A DNA stretch of 64,000 bases from Linnemannia hyalina (taxonomy: Eukaryota > Mortierellomycota > Mortierellomycetes > Mortierellales > Mortierellaceae): NCBI GenBank assembly GCA_019671135.1, contig JAHRHY010000004.1:1178001-1242000 (forward strand). The letters are read 5' to 3'. Every line of letters starts with the position of its first letter. Position 1 is the first letter of the stretch. Below the pieces are notes generated by a model, which worked only from the letters and a program-made list of their open reading frames with translations, was not told where the DNA came from and did not search any database. This document shows, piece by piece, positions 48,589-61,300 of the stretch. A program made the position numbers and the translations under genes.

Positions 48589-51103
48589 CTATTCATATGT
48601 AGGTTCACGTTCTACTAGACTAGCAGGGACATAAGCAGATCGTTTCTGAGGCCGTGGTTGGAGCTCTCCTGGGACTTCTACGAACGGGATACACTCTAAT
48701 TGAGGGCGGTCGTAGCTCCATCTGTCGTTGACGATCTGGGAGATCCACCGAGGCATATGTCGAAGGGCTAACTTGCGAATGATATCATTCATCATCCCCT
48801 GAAAGAAAGTATAATTATAAAAAAGGGACAGACAAGTGGTTAGCAAAACATTCAATGGCTGGGACATCCTGTCTTCTTCGAGTTAAAAGATATAACACGA
48901 TGGTGGTGACGCATGAGAGGTGTTCCTGTTACCTTTCGGTTCATGAGGTTGCCGAGACGGCTGGACATGTTGACGACTGTCCGACCAATGGGCGACCGTG
49001 CCTTGAAATATGATTCGAAAAGCTCCTCGATGTCAGGTACAGTGTTACTCTTGAGTTGAACCAGAAGGTTGGTCAAGGCCAACACGTCATGGATACATTG
49101 GTTGGCACTATTTGAAGAAAAAGGTAGCATGAATGTAATTAGCAACGATGCCTAAAAAAAGAGAGATACACGAGTCCCGCTCAGATCGGGTTCCTGACTT
49201 ACCCTTGACCTCCGAAAGGCAACACTTTGTGAACAGCTATTGAACAGACAGATATGCAAGAAAAGATACGTTAAGTAAGCGTCCTGAACTAACGAAATAA
49301 CGCCCTCCGATAATGCCATGAGCCTGGTTATGTGGCATTATGTGTGATTACCATCTCCGGTTAAAACGACACGACCCTTGTACCACGTTTTGTAGAACTA
49401 AAAAGATGGATCGGAAAACGGGGTATCAAGAGAGAAATGTTAAAAATAAAGGCAAACTCAACCACAAGCGCAAGTTCCAAGTCCATCTCGTCCCTCTCAT
49501 CCGCCAAAAAGGCTGTCTCTCTCAACGGCGATGATGATGGCGCCCTATGCTTACTTTTTCTTCCAGCATGACTTTGGCCATAGATCCTTTGGGCGTATTA
49601 TCCATCAGTTCTCCAAGCTCGCATCCATATGTGGTTATAAGCTCGCGGAACTCGTAGGACATCAACTCTGCAGCTTCGGCGCCCCAACCGGAAAGCTTGA
49701 AGAGCTGATCCTCGCCGTACTTTTTGCCTTTGTTGTGAAATTTCACCACCATCCATGAGATACGATTTCCAACCAGTGGAATGCACCAGTACTACAGTGA
49801 GGAAGACAGATAGATGAAGGTTAATGTTGGGCTCGCTATATTTTCTCACAGTGAGAAATGAGGGTGAAACTTTGATGTGCATGCACAAGTTTCATGTTGA
49901 TCTTACAGAGCAATTGGCGTCCTTTGAGAGGATGGTCTGAAACTCGGAGAACTTGCTAGCTAAGGATGGGATCTTACTAGGGTCCATCGGATCCGTGACG
50001 CCAACTAATTCATGTGCACACATGGCCCATAAATCAAATGAGTGATAAGGTCAGTACACTGGACAAAGTAGGCAATGACCATTAGTCATCGAAAAAGATG
50101 AGCAAAAATAATAGAATCACAGGTCCAAATAGCTCCAGAAAATATGGTTACCTAGACAGTCGTATTGGTAGCCCATGGGGGCATTGTCCTGCTTGGGTAA
50201 CTCACCACTTTCACTCAAGTCTGCGTAGAGGCCTTGTCTAACAGCACTGTACGCTCCATCGCATCCAACAAGGATATCAGCGTGATGCACTGAGTTGTCT
50301 GAACAGCGGATGATGACCTCGCCAGCGTTCTGTCTGACCTCGAGAACTCGCTTGCCAAACTTGATCTTTTCTTTGGGAATCTGTGCTGCTAGTAGAGCAC
50401 AGAGATCCCTACGAGCAATGATCCGATTGTAACCGCCATACCTTTTGCGTTGTATGTATTGAGAGAATGTAGCGTGAAGAGGGACAAAAAAAAAAAGGTT
50501 TTATGATCAGCGGAGGAACTGAAGATGATATAAAAAGAGAGCGCGTTGTCTTTCCTGATTTGCAAATACAAAAAACATTCATGAGGCACATTGTTTTACC
50601 GGTCATTGATGTTTAGGGGCGTTTGCGCGTTGAAGGTTCCAACGATGTCGAGGTTATCTTCCCGGAAGACCAAGGCACCAAACGGTTTAGAAAGTCGATG
50701 GATCTCGTCCATGAGGCCGAGCTGTCTGAAAAGAGGCTGAACCGAGGGTTCGAGACAGATGGCGCTTCCTGTGTAATGATAATAATATTGCATGGGTTTT
50801 ACGTGGTACAAAGTAAAATGAACAATGATGAGCAAAGCGAAGCTATTCGTGTCTGGCCATTTTTTGCGACGAAACAATTTAGCATATGATGTCGAAAGAG
50901 GAGTGTGAAACAAAATAACGTCGCAGGGGTGAGGAACGGTTACCAAGGGGGTTGTGGAAAGGGTGCTTTTCGAGTATAGTGTACTTGATGTCGGCGCGCT
51001 CGAATAGTATTCCCATCATTAGACCGCCAATGCCAGCCCCCACAATGCAAACATGGCAATCAAGAATGGCGGCCTTTGTATCGTCGTCGTCGAAGGATGT
51101 CAT
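48589..51103 (-). CDS. FAD-dependent monooxygenase, second paralog
   Basis: A 472-residue flavoprotein in nine exons (51103-50944, 50768-50600, 50441-50152, 50004-49907, 49791-49555, 49397-49352, 49236-49203, 49107-48933, 48798-48589). Signatures: Rossmann VGAGIGGLMMGILFERA (residue ~20), DG motif VGCDGAYSAVRQGLYADL and GD motif LTGD-AVHKVLPFGGQGAN. Several segments (YGGYNRIIARRDL, YQYDC, FYKTWYKGRVVLTGD) parallel the gene at 5652-7925, and both share an exon of exactly 46 nt, so they are paralogs. This copy has no 11-13 nt exons. Intron 2 uses an AAG acceptor (CAAAAG|GTATGG). Some conserved Gly/Leu positions are replaced after the GD motif (ANQCIHD instead of ATMAMQSA), suggesting a different substrate. 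The substrate is unknown. Confidence 0.88.
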
Positions 51104-52878
51104 GTTTGGTGTCAAAAGTATGAGAAAGGGGAGGGTGGCAGGGACGAGAGCAAGGTAGTGATAAGGCGATTCAACCGGATTGAGTGCGGGTTGGGAGAGA
51201 AAAGTGTTGAGGTGAGAGGAGAGGGCGCGGAGGACAAAGAAGACTTGTTGAGTTTGAGGTGAAGACTGTTGAGAGAGGAAGGGTGCCGAGGATGGTTTGG
51301 GGCAGAAGCGGAGCAAGTATAGCGAGGGTGGAGTGAGGGTGAGAGAGAATGAGAAAGGTGCGAGAGAGAATTGGGAGGAAGGCGTGTGAGAGGGGGATCG
51401 TAGAGAAAGAAGAGCGAGCGAAAGAAAAAGAAAGAGAAAGAAAGAGGGAATCGAGGAGCGACGATGGAGAAAGAAAAAAAACCAGAGAAAAAAAAGGGGG
51501 TCCATGTGGACAAGCAGGCGCCCATCATCCCTTCTTCTTACACCGCAGGGAAGACAAAAAAAAGAGAAAGAGGCGCATCGCAAGTCCGAGGAAGCGCACT
51601 CGTTTGCTGTTCATTTTTCTTTTAAGGTTGACATTCGTTCCCTTCCATGCATTCTGCTTGAGTCTTCATTCTCCACCTGTTTGTTTGTTTCTGTATGCGA
51701 ACAATGAGCAGGTGGCCAACTCCACTCTACTGAATTCAACTCAACCTGTTAGCTCAACTCCTAACGGTTTGTCGCAGTTTCAAATGGCTCTCCTTCCCTC
51801 CTTTTTTTCTTGTGTCCATCCAATGGTGGTTGTTTTGTATGGAGTAGCAAATCAATGGCCAGGACAGCTCTCTTTTTTCTCTCCAGTGGTGCTTCTTGTT
51901 GTGGATTTGTGGCACGTTACTCGCCCTTGCATTCGATTGTTTTTTTTCCACCAAAAAAAAACAATCGGACACGCAATCCATCGTATGGCAGCCTAAATGA
52001 AATAAAAACTGGATTGCTATTCAACTGACTCAGTCGTTTCTATTTTCGCAAGACAGGACAACTGAGGGAGTCAGGACCAACAGAGAGTGCATGCCTCCTT
52101 TTTCCTCTTATCTGCTCTGCATTGAGATGGGGTTGACACCCTCACTTTTTTTTGCTTCTCGACCCCTCGCTTGAACCACATTTTCGTGCATGCAGCCCTC
52201 AGCATAGACTATTAAAAAAAAGGCCCGAACGAGGGGAATAGGGGTTGCAGCGGTCTAATAATGCGTTTGCTTTTTTTGGGCTAGGTCATGAAGACAGTTC
52301 GTTCGTATGGTCTCCTTGCTGCCCATCCCGCAGCATAGTCTAACGTACTCAGGGTAACATCTCCATCTCGCCACCTTGGTCTTTTTTTTTTCTTTCGAGC
52401 ATGAATATTTAGGAGCCTGATAGAAAATGAACTCGCAAAAGGGACAGGGAGATGTCAAGGGTCCGATCGTTAATCTAGATCCTCCCGATTGGACAGATCA
52501 TAATGCTGACCAGCTTATTCATGGATTCTGCCTCGCCGTTATTACCCATTGAAAGGTCTCCTTATGACGATAGCAAGTGCTCTCTTACTTTAGGGTGTTG
52601 AACTAGAGAGTTTTCAGATATCTTAGCGTAAGCATGACGCCCCGCCGTCCCTTCAGAGCCCTTCCTTCAGACTCTCTTGTCCTTTATTTTCTGTGAAGAG
52701 AAGGACTTAAAAAATGGAAAGGCGGGTATAAGATAACATGACAGTCAGAATATCTTCATCTGGGTACATGTCCTTTGTTCACCATCCACTGTCCATTGTC
52801 TGCGGATGAGAGGTGGAGACCGTCAGAAAAAAAAAAAAAAAAGCGCGCCTGAAAGTTCTTGAGATGGAACAGAAAAGC
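51104..52878. other. Intergenic region of 1.8 kb
   Basis: The first ~450 bp are purine-rich on the plus strand (minus-strand polypyrimidine), the promoter of the monooxygenase. The rest contains T- and A-runs and no supported gene. Confidence 0.45.
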
Positions 52879-52883
52879 AAAAA
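52879..52883 (-). terminator. RNA polymerase III terminator of tRNA-Leu
   Basis: Five consecutive T on the minus strand, a few bases beyond the tRNA 3' end. Confidence 0.65.
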
Positions 52884-52888
52884 TGTAG

Positions 52889-52971
52889 TGAAGACAGTGG
52901 GATTTGAACCCACGCCTACGAATAGACCGCGGCCTTAACGCGGCGCCTTAGACCAACTCGGCCATATCTCC
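52889..52971 (-). tRNA. tRNA-Leu (anticodon AAG), intronless
   Basis: An 83-nt class II tRNA including the discriminator A. Acceptor GGAGATA/TGTCTTC pairs with two wobble positions. The anticodon stem CCGCG/CGCGG is perfect and encloses TTAAGGC, so U33 is followed by AAG (read as IAG after deamination; CUU/CUC codons). The variable arm is long, with a CTA-TTCG-TAG hairpin, as in tRNA-Leu. The T loop has GGTTCAAATCC. Register as UAA would destroy the stem, so AAG is preferred. Confidence 0.9.
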
Positions 52972-54162
52972 AACTGATTGGAAGTATAGATTATAAGACC
53001 TATTTGAGTAAAAGGTCCCACAAATCCGCGCCACCAATTTCGGGACGCCACCAACCGTTTATAGCCCTTAATTGAAATGGGTAGGCGGGCCGATGTCAAT
53101 CGCCAAGACGGTCCTGCACAAGTTTGTTGGCTACCTGGAGAAGCTGATCTGTAAACCTCGGTGCTCCGAGACGACCGCGTGGGAGCAAACCCAAGGCATC
53201 TGTGCCAAGGACAAGGCATCCAAGTACACAGGCTCTCGAGGTGACTGGAGTTAGAATACGGGTACATAACCTGTGATGATTTCTGCCCATGTGGCGCTTC
53301 GCTAACCACGCGTGAGGAGGGGATCTGCCCTTGCGTGACCAAGGACCCATACGCTGCTGACGGGCGGTTGTTGGAGAGTCTGTTGGGAAGGAGGGGGTTA
53401 TCAATGATGGAGAGGATGGGAAGAATCCCCTTTATTCATGTCTAATTTTTTTTGTCTTCCGTTTAAGCTGTGAAGAGAGGCGACAATTGTTGTACAGAGC
53501 CAGGTTCCGGACCGGACGGAGAGTTTGGTCTGTAACTTCTTTACTTCCAAGTGCCTCTGCGTTATTTGAATAAAATTGTGTACAAAAAAAATATCTGATT
53601 GCAACCCATCGTGGTTGCCATGTTGTAGGCTGGCGACCCTTCTTTTTGCGCTTGGCGTGGCTGTTGTTCATTCCCTACTCCCCCCCCCAAAAAAAAAAAA
53701 AAAAAAATCTCTAATTCTTTTGCCTTTCGTTATTCATTTTTCCGTTCCTGTGAAGCATTCTGGTTTGTCTTGGCAACAGAAGAGTAAAAGTGAAAGAGAC
53801 CCTGTCAGTAGCTTTACTTGTAAAATGTAGATGGTTCAGTCTTGACTGGCTTCGCTATTTTTTTTGCTTTGTCATTGGTAGACGAGCGATTGGTGGAGTG
53901 AACAGAAACGTAAAGAATTCACCATTGCGGGCAGAAGACGAACGCCAGCAAGCAGAGCAAGATCGATGTGATATGAAGTGAGTGTACAGTACAATGAATG
54001 AAAAAAATTAATTGCGCATGCATAGCCTAAAGCAACATTCTTGTTGACCACATGTTATACGAAAGCGAATGCAAAAGAAGTTTTAATGCGATTTGAGCCA
54101 AGCAAAGATATCTGAGGGAAGGTGGGAGAAGGGAGAGAGGAAGCGAGAGAAGGGAGGTTGAA
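52972..54162. other. Intergenic; GC-rich structured stretch at ~53020-53420
   Basis: No coding gene is supported. The stretch ~53020-53420 is clearly richer in GC than its AT-rich flanks and contains short hairpins (CTCGG-TGCT-CCGAG), a repeated CAAGGCATC, and C/D-box-like GTGATGA and CTGA about 95 nt apart. It may be a non-coding RNA gene, but no known family was recognised. The rest is A/T-run-rich. Confidence 0.3.
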
Positions 54163-56117
54163 TTACTGGAAACTAGTGTGTTGTTGCTGGTGCTGTTGGT
54201 GCTGCTGGTGTTGCTCCTGAAGCTGTTGCTGTTGCTCCTGGAGTTGCTTCTGCTGCTGCTCCAAGAGCTGCTGGTCGTTCTCCTTCAACAAGGCCGAGAC
54301 CTGCTGAACAACCTCGTCGCTGTTATCGACAGCCGAGGACCCGACACTGGCAGCGACACTTGCCGCCACGCTATTTAAGCTTGCCTGGAGCTCCAGCAGT
54401 CCCTTGCCACCATCTTCTGCCAAGACCCGCTGGACAATACTGGATGACAAGGGCATGTCCGACATTGGCACCGAGATGGCAATCGATCCGCCGACGAGGC
54501 CCTGGGTCTGAAGTGCGACTGCATTCGATGCCAAGAGGAGTTGTTGGACACTGTCACTGTCAAGATGGTCCTGCGCTGTTGGCTGGTGTTGGTGTTGGTG
54601 TTGCTGGGTCAGTTGCTGATGAGAAGACGCCACATCCTTCATGACCTGCTCAATGGTATCGTCCTTGATACCAGCAAAGGCGTGGGTGAGCGGCGAGGCA
54701 GGATCGTCGCTACCGCCCCTGCTGCTGTCAAGAGTTCCGTCCTGATCCATGCTCTTTTTGTAATAGTGGCTCCAGTAACGGACTTGCGCCTGTGTGATCC
54801 CCAATGACGGGTTCTGCTCCTTGAGGTTGTCGTACAGCGTCCGGGGGGCAAGCGACAAGTTCTCTTTGACGTAAACACGGACATGGTCGGGACACTTGCG
54901 GTTGTCGTACTTTTCATGCTTCTTGTGGTTGTAGACAACTCGAACATGGTCGACATTTTGGTAAAAGGTCATCGTGAGGTTCCCCTTGCAAGGAAAGTAA
55001 GCCTTGGTCGAAGGTCGGTTGCGCTTCCTGCTCTGAGTCTTGGGTGCCGGTGGCGCACGTCGATCCTCTCGCTGCGAGCATCCGTAAATCTTGAGCCGGG
55101 TTTTGGCCTGTGTTTCGTCATTTGTCCTCGAGTGGCTACAAGATTGAGCAACATAACAGCAATTAGTCAGCCAATTTTGTTTTCAAACATGACATATCCA
55201 GCGATTTCGCAAGAAAAAAGAGAGGGAGATCCAACATACGAGAACCAGTAGCCAGTGGACTCATAGACCTGAGCGGCAATCAATGCGCCTCGGTTCTTCA
55301 GTGTCTCCGGGTCCATCTCAACAGACCCTCCCAAGCGAATCATAACATCCAGACTTGAAGCCTTATCTGCTGTGTTCTCAAGTTCCTTGAGCTTCTCTCC
55401 AAATTCTTCCATGGAGATTGTCGGCCGGTTAGGGATGGTGGGAGGCTTAACGACCTTTTTCGAGTTCACCCTAGACTTGAGACGGCAGGCATTGCAGGAT
55501 TTGAAGATTCGGTTGGTTGTTGGGCAGGTGTAGTGCTCGACAGAGAGGTTTCGACAGCAGCCCAGACAGAAAATGTCATCCGGGTTGAAGCGTTTGGTGG
55601 AGACAAAGGGAGTCCTGGTGGATGAAGAAGACGAGGGCGACGAGGAAGATGCAGAAGTCGATGTCGAAGTGGCGGTGGTCGAGGTCGAGGGTTTTGATGC
55701 AACGGGGATAGGAGCAGGGACTTGCTGTGATGGAGACGGAACAGGCGACAGGGCTACGTGGGTGACGACCGGTGCTGGAGAGACCGAGGCAGAGAGTGCC
55801 GCTGGGCTGCTGATTGCCGAAGGGATCAGCTGCTGGATGATATCCGCGGGAACTGCTTGGGTCATCGCCGCAGTGGCATCGGTCACCGTCTTTATCGTAT
55901 CTGTTTGCACACCGCTGACGGCTGCAGCGGCGGCGGCGGCCACAGCGGCAGCAGCAGCAGCAGCAGCTTCCTCTTGTTGCTGATGGGCGACGGCAGCCTC
56001 AATGAGAGCACGGACGGTATTTTCGTCACTGAGGACGGAGACTACGGGATCATTCTCGTCCAGAAGGGTTGATGGAGTTGTGTTGGGTTGAGATGAGGAA
56101 CTTGGCGGCAAGGACAT
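54163..56117 (-). CDS. Zinc-binding protein with a transposase-like DNA-binding module, Gln-rich tail
   Basis: A 616-residue protein in two exons (56117-55240, 55135-54163). Residues ~1-190 are Ser/Thr/Ala-rich with an Ala run. Residues ~205-240 hold paired cysteines, CLGCCRN ... YTCPTT ... FKSCNACRLK, a likely zinc site. After a helical segment come residues ~380-460: CKGNLTMTF, HVRVVYNHKKHEKY, PDHVRVYVKENLSLAPRTLY, LGITQAQVRYWSHYYKK. This order resembles the N-terminal DNA-binding part of Mutator-like transposases abundant in Mucoromycota and Glomeromycotina, here without any catalytic domain. The end is Gln/His-rich, as in activation domains. I infer a domesticated, transcription-factor-like protein; the family match is from memory. 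An in-frame ATG further upstream (56261) is an alternative start. Confidence 0.6.
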
Positions 56118-56315
56118 TTTGTAGATTGGCGGCGCACAGGAAATGCGAGGAAGGAAGGATTCAGAATGAACATGGCAACGAGAAAAAACCTTTCGAGGGA
56201 GCAGAGCGGGAGGCCTGTTCGCCAAGCGCAACACATACGTCATCATTTTCTTCCTCCTCATGTGACTTATTCTTTATTGTTGCCACCAAGTTGAGTTAAA
56301 AAAAAAAGGCGACAC

Positions 56316-58145
56316 CTAGGAGATGAACACCTTCTTTATCTGCGTGATATCATAGATCGCTCCGGTCCTTGGGCAAGTGATCTTGCCATTGTTCACACTT
56401 GCTATCTCCGCCAATGCCTAAAACGAATAAAGAGACGAAGGAGCAACTGTCAGTATACCCTGCAGCTGCGCCAAAGAAATTGTTCAGTGCATCATAGAAA
56501 AATCACATACGTTGTAGGAGTAGACATAGCCATTGGGAAGCGCCATAGGGAGGTTGTCCTCGTTCATAATCTGACCACTGATCCTGCACACGATTGAGGA
56601 GTTGAAATGATGACTCAGTGGGAGGTCCGTAGCGAGGGCTCCAAGGGTGTCAGGGTCACAGACTGGGCAGTTGATGTTACGATGGTCCGCCTGGTAGCAC
56701 ATTGGTGTTTTGAGAGCTGACAATCCTGCCTGAAGCGTGACATTCAGGAGCGGCTCGGGTGTGAAGAACTGTAGTGCAAAGTTGTTGGAGCGGAATTGAG
56801 AGATCAAATCATTCCATCGCGACTTATCGTAGAGCCTCTGAATGAAGTGTAAAGCAAATAATAGTTAGAGACTCTATGTATTTCTTGGAACCATTGTCCA
56901 TTCCTCATCGAGAACGCACCCAAACATCATCATATTCATTCCTCACCTTGTAGGGATGGCACTTGGTTTCTGGTGGGAAGGCCAGCAATCCCATCACGTG
57001 GCTAATCTCCTTTAAATGCGTGTCTTTCCAAGGGGTGAGATGCTTCTTGGCATAGGCAATGGCCTCTTGCGACCGACGCTCCCTGGCGAGCTCAATGAAT
57101 TCCTGTTCGCGCAAGCTGAACTCCAGGGTGCTCTAAGTGTCAAAAAGGTGGGGAAACGCACGGTTAACTATAGAAAACTAGTGCAGTATGTCCAGCAAGG
57201 CGTCAAAGCATTCGAAACTGCAATTTGTCCATACTTTGATCTTCTTGAGGTTAGAGTTGTTCTCCTTGCACCACTGCAAGCATTCTGCACAACTCTGTCG
57301 CATCAGAGCTTGCTCAACCTTGGCAGACTGGACAAACAGCTCAATGTCAACCAGATCCTACAGTTGTTCGCAGGAAATACATATATGGTTTCAGAGGCAA
57401 GGAAAAAAGGCATCCGCGTAAGTCCAGGACAAAACTCTACAAGGCCATGCAATAGAGGCTCACCTCGATGTGTTCACTCTTGGCCAGGAGCGTCGCGGTC
57501 TCCCTGAAGCCGTCGCGGAGCATGTAGTCAATCAAGATGCGGTTCAATCGCACTCTGCTCCAGCGGGCAAAGTCGTCCGAATCCAGCGTGGGGATGGCGG
57601 TGAATTCTTGAAGGTGCTGCAGGCGGACTTTTGTTCTTTGAGAATAGAGAGTTTCTTCTGCGCGAGTATCCTTGAGCTGGAGGAGTAGACAGAGAGGCAA
57701 CGCGTATCTGTGTTAGGAAGCGTATAGTAATATCATGGCAAACCAACAACATGAAAAAAGGTAGGAAAGACCAGTTCTCAAATCCAATGTGTTTCTTCGT
57801 ACCTTTCGCTTCAGAGTGCTCAGACGAGTCACAATGGCCTCCAGTGCAACCTCGACCTGCTTGGGGTCCATGCTACCTTGAACGGACTTTTTGGATATCT
57901 CAGAGACGGTGCTGGTCAGCGTCGCAATCTCCTTTTCGATATGCTTCTGCGAGACTCTGAGAGACGACCTGAACTTCTCCACCGGAATCTGTATTGTTGC
58001 ATGCCACCCACAGAAGGAAAAAAGGTCATTAGTTTTGAAGAAATAAACGAGTCATGCAGGTAAGTCCATGCATGGTCTACTGTAGTCTTGCCTTCACAAA
58101 AGGGTGCTCCAGAGAGAGCAGCTGTTCGTGGTTTATTTTATTCAT
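56316..58145 (-). CDS. GID9: GID/CTLH E3 ubiquitin ligase subunit MAEA/Gid9 (Fyv10)
   Basis: A 396-residue protein, the same length as human MAEA, in seven exons (58145-58092, 57988-57803, 57676-57464, 57357-57235, 57132-56947, 56837-56511, 56417-56316). Order: N-terminal coiled coil (HPFVKIPVEKFRSSLRVSQK), LisH (RILIDYMLRDGFRETATLLA, ~122-150), CTLH (ELFVQSAKVEQALMRQSCAE ... LKKIKSTLEFSLREQEFIEL), CRA (HVMGLLAFPP ... YDKSRWNDLISQFR), and the atypical RING (CPVCDPDTL ... CRISGQIMNEDNLP ... LPNGYVYSYN ... ITCPRTGAIYD). With Gid2/RMND5 it forms the catalytic heart of the GID ligase that, in yeast, degrades gluconeogenic enzymes. Intron 1 (58091-57989) has a GC donor (AAG|GCAAGA). Confidence 0.94.
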
Positions 58146-58373
58146 TGTTCTTGGCTGTAGGGATAGTGGAAGGTTGGGTGTGGGTGTGGGTGTATGGGAG
58201 TGATGAGTAATGGGTGGAGGGGAAAGGGGGGTCTGGGCAAGGAGCGCATACCCAAGGCAAAATGTTGTAGAAGTGTCCGTGACTTGCAATTCAAATGGCC
58301 AAACGCCCAGTATGAAGAAGAGTTGCACAAGAATACAAGAATGCTTTTATTTGGCTTTCAACAGGAGAACCAA

Positions 58374-61300
58374 CTAGAGCTTCAACCGTGCCACTTCCTC
58401 GGGATGAAAGTCGATCCTAAAAGAGAAAAAGTGAATTGTTGAGAACGAAGACCAATTTACCAAAGGCTACCACAGCAATAAAAAAATACGAGATGACATA
58501 CCTGGAACGTAAGATGCGCCGCACTTCTCCGTCCGTCAGCCGCCAGGTGATTGCGCCAGCATTGTTTCCCCAGATTTCGTACAAATCCTCGAGTTCCTCC
58601 AGGTCGAGTAACATAGCCATCTGGTTGAGTCGCGTCAGTTTCTCACGCAAAGGGAAGGACGTCAATGACACCATGTAGAAGCCTGCTGCGCGGAGGTCCT
58701 TTTCGAACCGGATAGCGCCCATCTTGTTGAATTTTGTGTCAAAGATAATGTCCTCCCAGGTCTTTGTCAGCGTCGTCACCGCGTTAGCGATCACTTGATT
58801 GTAATTGTCATCCGTCAAGGTCGACTATGTAACGAGGTAGCGAAAGGACAGCAGTATTAGATGGTGCATCTGAAAAGACAAAAGCTGAGTTGCCATACGC
58901 TCAGCATCGTCCTTGCCAGTTACCTTGAACGCATCCACCAGGCTTTCCAAGCCTGACATAAACCGATTGACAAAGCTGTTCAGGGCCTCCTGCTCCGCAT
59001 ACTCCTCGTCTGTCACAACGTATTTGATATCCTTATAAGAGTCCTGAAGAAGAGGTCTCAATCGGGGCTTCAGTGTCCGCTCATACAGCTCCTCGATACC
59101 GTGATTCAGGATCCGCTTGAACCTGCTCGAAGATCCCGTAAGTCCAGAGAGCACCACCTTTGCCTTGGCCAGCGAATGCTCCGATAGCGAAGCGATCGTT
59201 GACACGCATTCCTGCTCAATCTCGACAGTGAGCTTTTCCAGATAGTCGATGCTGACATCGACGTTGTTCAAAAGGATCTGCCATGGACACAGAGGAGGGG
59301 CATTCCAGCGTTAGTACGTAGTACGTGGCGACAATATGAAGATAGACGACAATGGTTAATAACAAACATTCAATGTTATTTTACCATGTACTGGAAGCGC
59401 GCATCCCGTGTATCTCCATTCGAAAAGACGCTCGCCATATTCCTTTGAAAAACTGAAATGTAGTCCATTTCGAGGGTGTTCTTGATAAAGTTGATCATCG
59501 CAGCCAAGCAGTCGACGTTCGAGGTATAGACAGCTCGCGAGATGGTTTTCTTGAGGATGTAAAAGACGTCGTCCACACAGCTGGAGGTCTGATTGCCTGC
59601 ATCATATTCGTCAATCTTCATGGCCCTATCAACACTTCTCCTTAGGAAAAACTCTTCGATGGCCAAGTAATGATCAATGACCTCCTCGACCTTGCGTGAC
59701 AATCCACTGACGCGAAGCAGTCCGGATTCGTTGTGCAGGTCCTTTTGTTTCTCCAGCAGCGCCTCTCCAGCATGATCATCCTTCAGCTGCTCGACCTCGG
59801 ACTAGATGATGAACAATAGTAACGGCACAGCGTTTGAACATCAGTCATGAAAATTGTAACCATCGCGAATGAAGACAACCCGTTGCTGATCTTTACCTTA
59901 GCTCTCGACTCCAAGAAGCGGTTGTAGAGATGTGCTCTTTGAGAGATGAGAACCATTTCGTTCAGGTTGATATCCAACTCGCGTGGGTCGATCACCTCGG
60001 GAATAGCGGAAGATTGTTGGATGTTGGACGAGCCGGGTTGGGGTGTGAGGCTTCGGATCGTTCCTGAGGATTGGAGTGTAGTCCGTTTGGGTTCCCGGAA
60101 AGCCTTGATCTCTGCAACCTATTAACCAGAGGTGTGTTGCTTATACATTAGTACCAAGTATTCTCCTGTGATCCTTGTCATGAAAGCCGCTAATGGGTGT
60201 TCACGTTAAGAACGCACCTTCCTAGCGATTTCGCGCTCTTCTTCAAAGGCCTCAAGAACCTTTCTACTCCGGGTATCACTCTCTTCCTGCAACCTCTGAA
60301 TAACTCGAAGCATCTTTCCTGGACCGTAAAACTTCTCAATGACAGGCTGGTGCTGGTCAATGATGACCGCAACAGACTCGAACAGCCTGATCAAAGTATC
60401 GGCATAGAACGTAGGCGATTTGGCTAAAAGTAATGAGGAAGAATTATGACCAGTAAATAATTGTCCAGAAAAAGTCAATTCTTCAACAGCCCAAATGTTG
60501 ATCTGAGCTAGAACTTACGTGGTCCAGCAAGAGAGGTTTGCGCCTTTCCAGAGACAATGGCGCATACAAACTGTGAGTACTTGTCTAGTCCAACTTGCTC
60601 CTCTCCCAAGAGTGGGAACAGCTTGAAGTACCGTGTGATATCTTCCTCTGACTGCCTCTGTGTTGCTCCTTCGAATCCTGTCGAGATAATATCCAGTAGC
60701 TTGGCCTTGGAATTGGCCAGCATCACAGTGGGATACTCAGGGTTCGACGCTGAAGGCTATATGATAAATAAAGAGCATGTTTGTTAGCGTACTCAAAGTA
60801 CAGCCACAACTCCCCTGTCCTCGTTCGACTCGATCAATGCTACTACCAGCTGAACATACCACCGAGATCTCGGCAAATGATCCTTCAAGGATACGTTTAT
60901 CGAAACCAAGGGCCTTGTGCATGTGTCGTGCCGCATCCTCATATTCTGAATGTTCCATCGCCCGTTGAATTCCTGAGATACAAAACTTAAGTTCCTGAAC
61001 ATCCTCGACGTGCTTGATAGCCAGTTGAACGCGTGATTGCTCAAGATCGAGCTGTCGAACCTTCACGCTGATACTCTCAGCCAATCCTGAAGTGTCGCTA
61101 ATGATCTTTACGAGCGACTTGGACTCGTGTTGTAATCCGCCAAGTTGAGGTCTATCAGTTTTCATGTATGCAAATTGCAAGTTAAGTCAGTGGGCCAGTT
61201 TACAAAACGTCAAGACTTAAAGTATGGTACTTACCACCGACCAATTACTATCCCGTGTTTTCCAGTCTACACAGGAGACGACAAAAAACTTACTCCAGAA

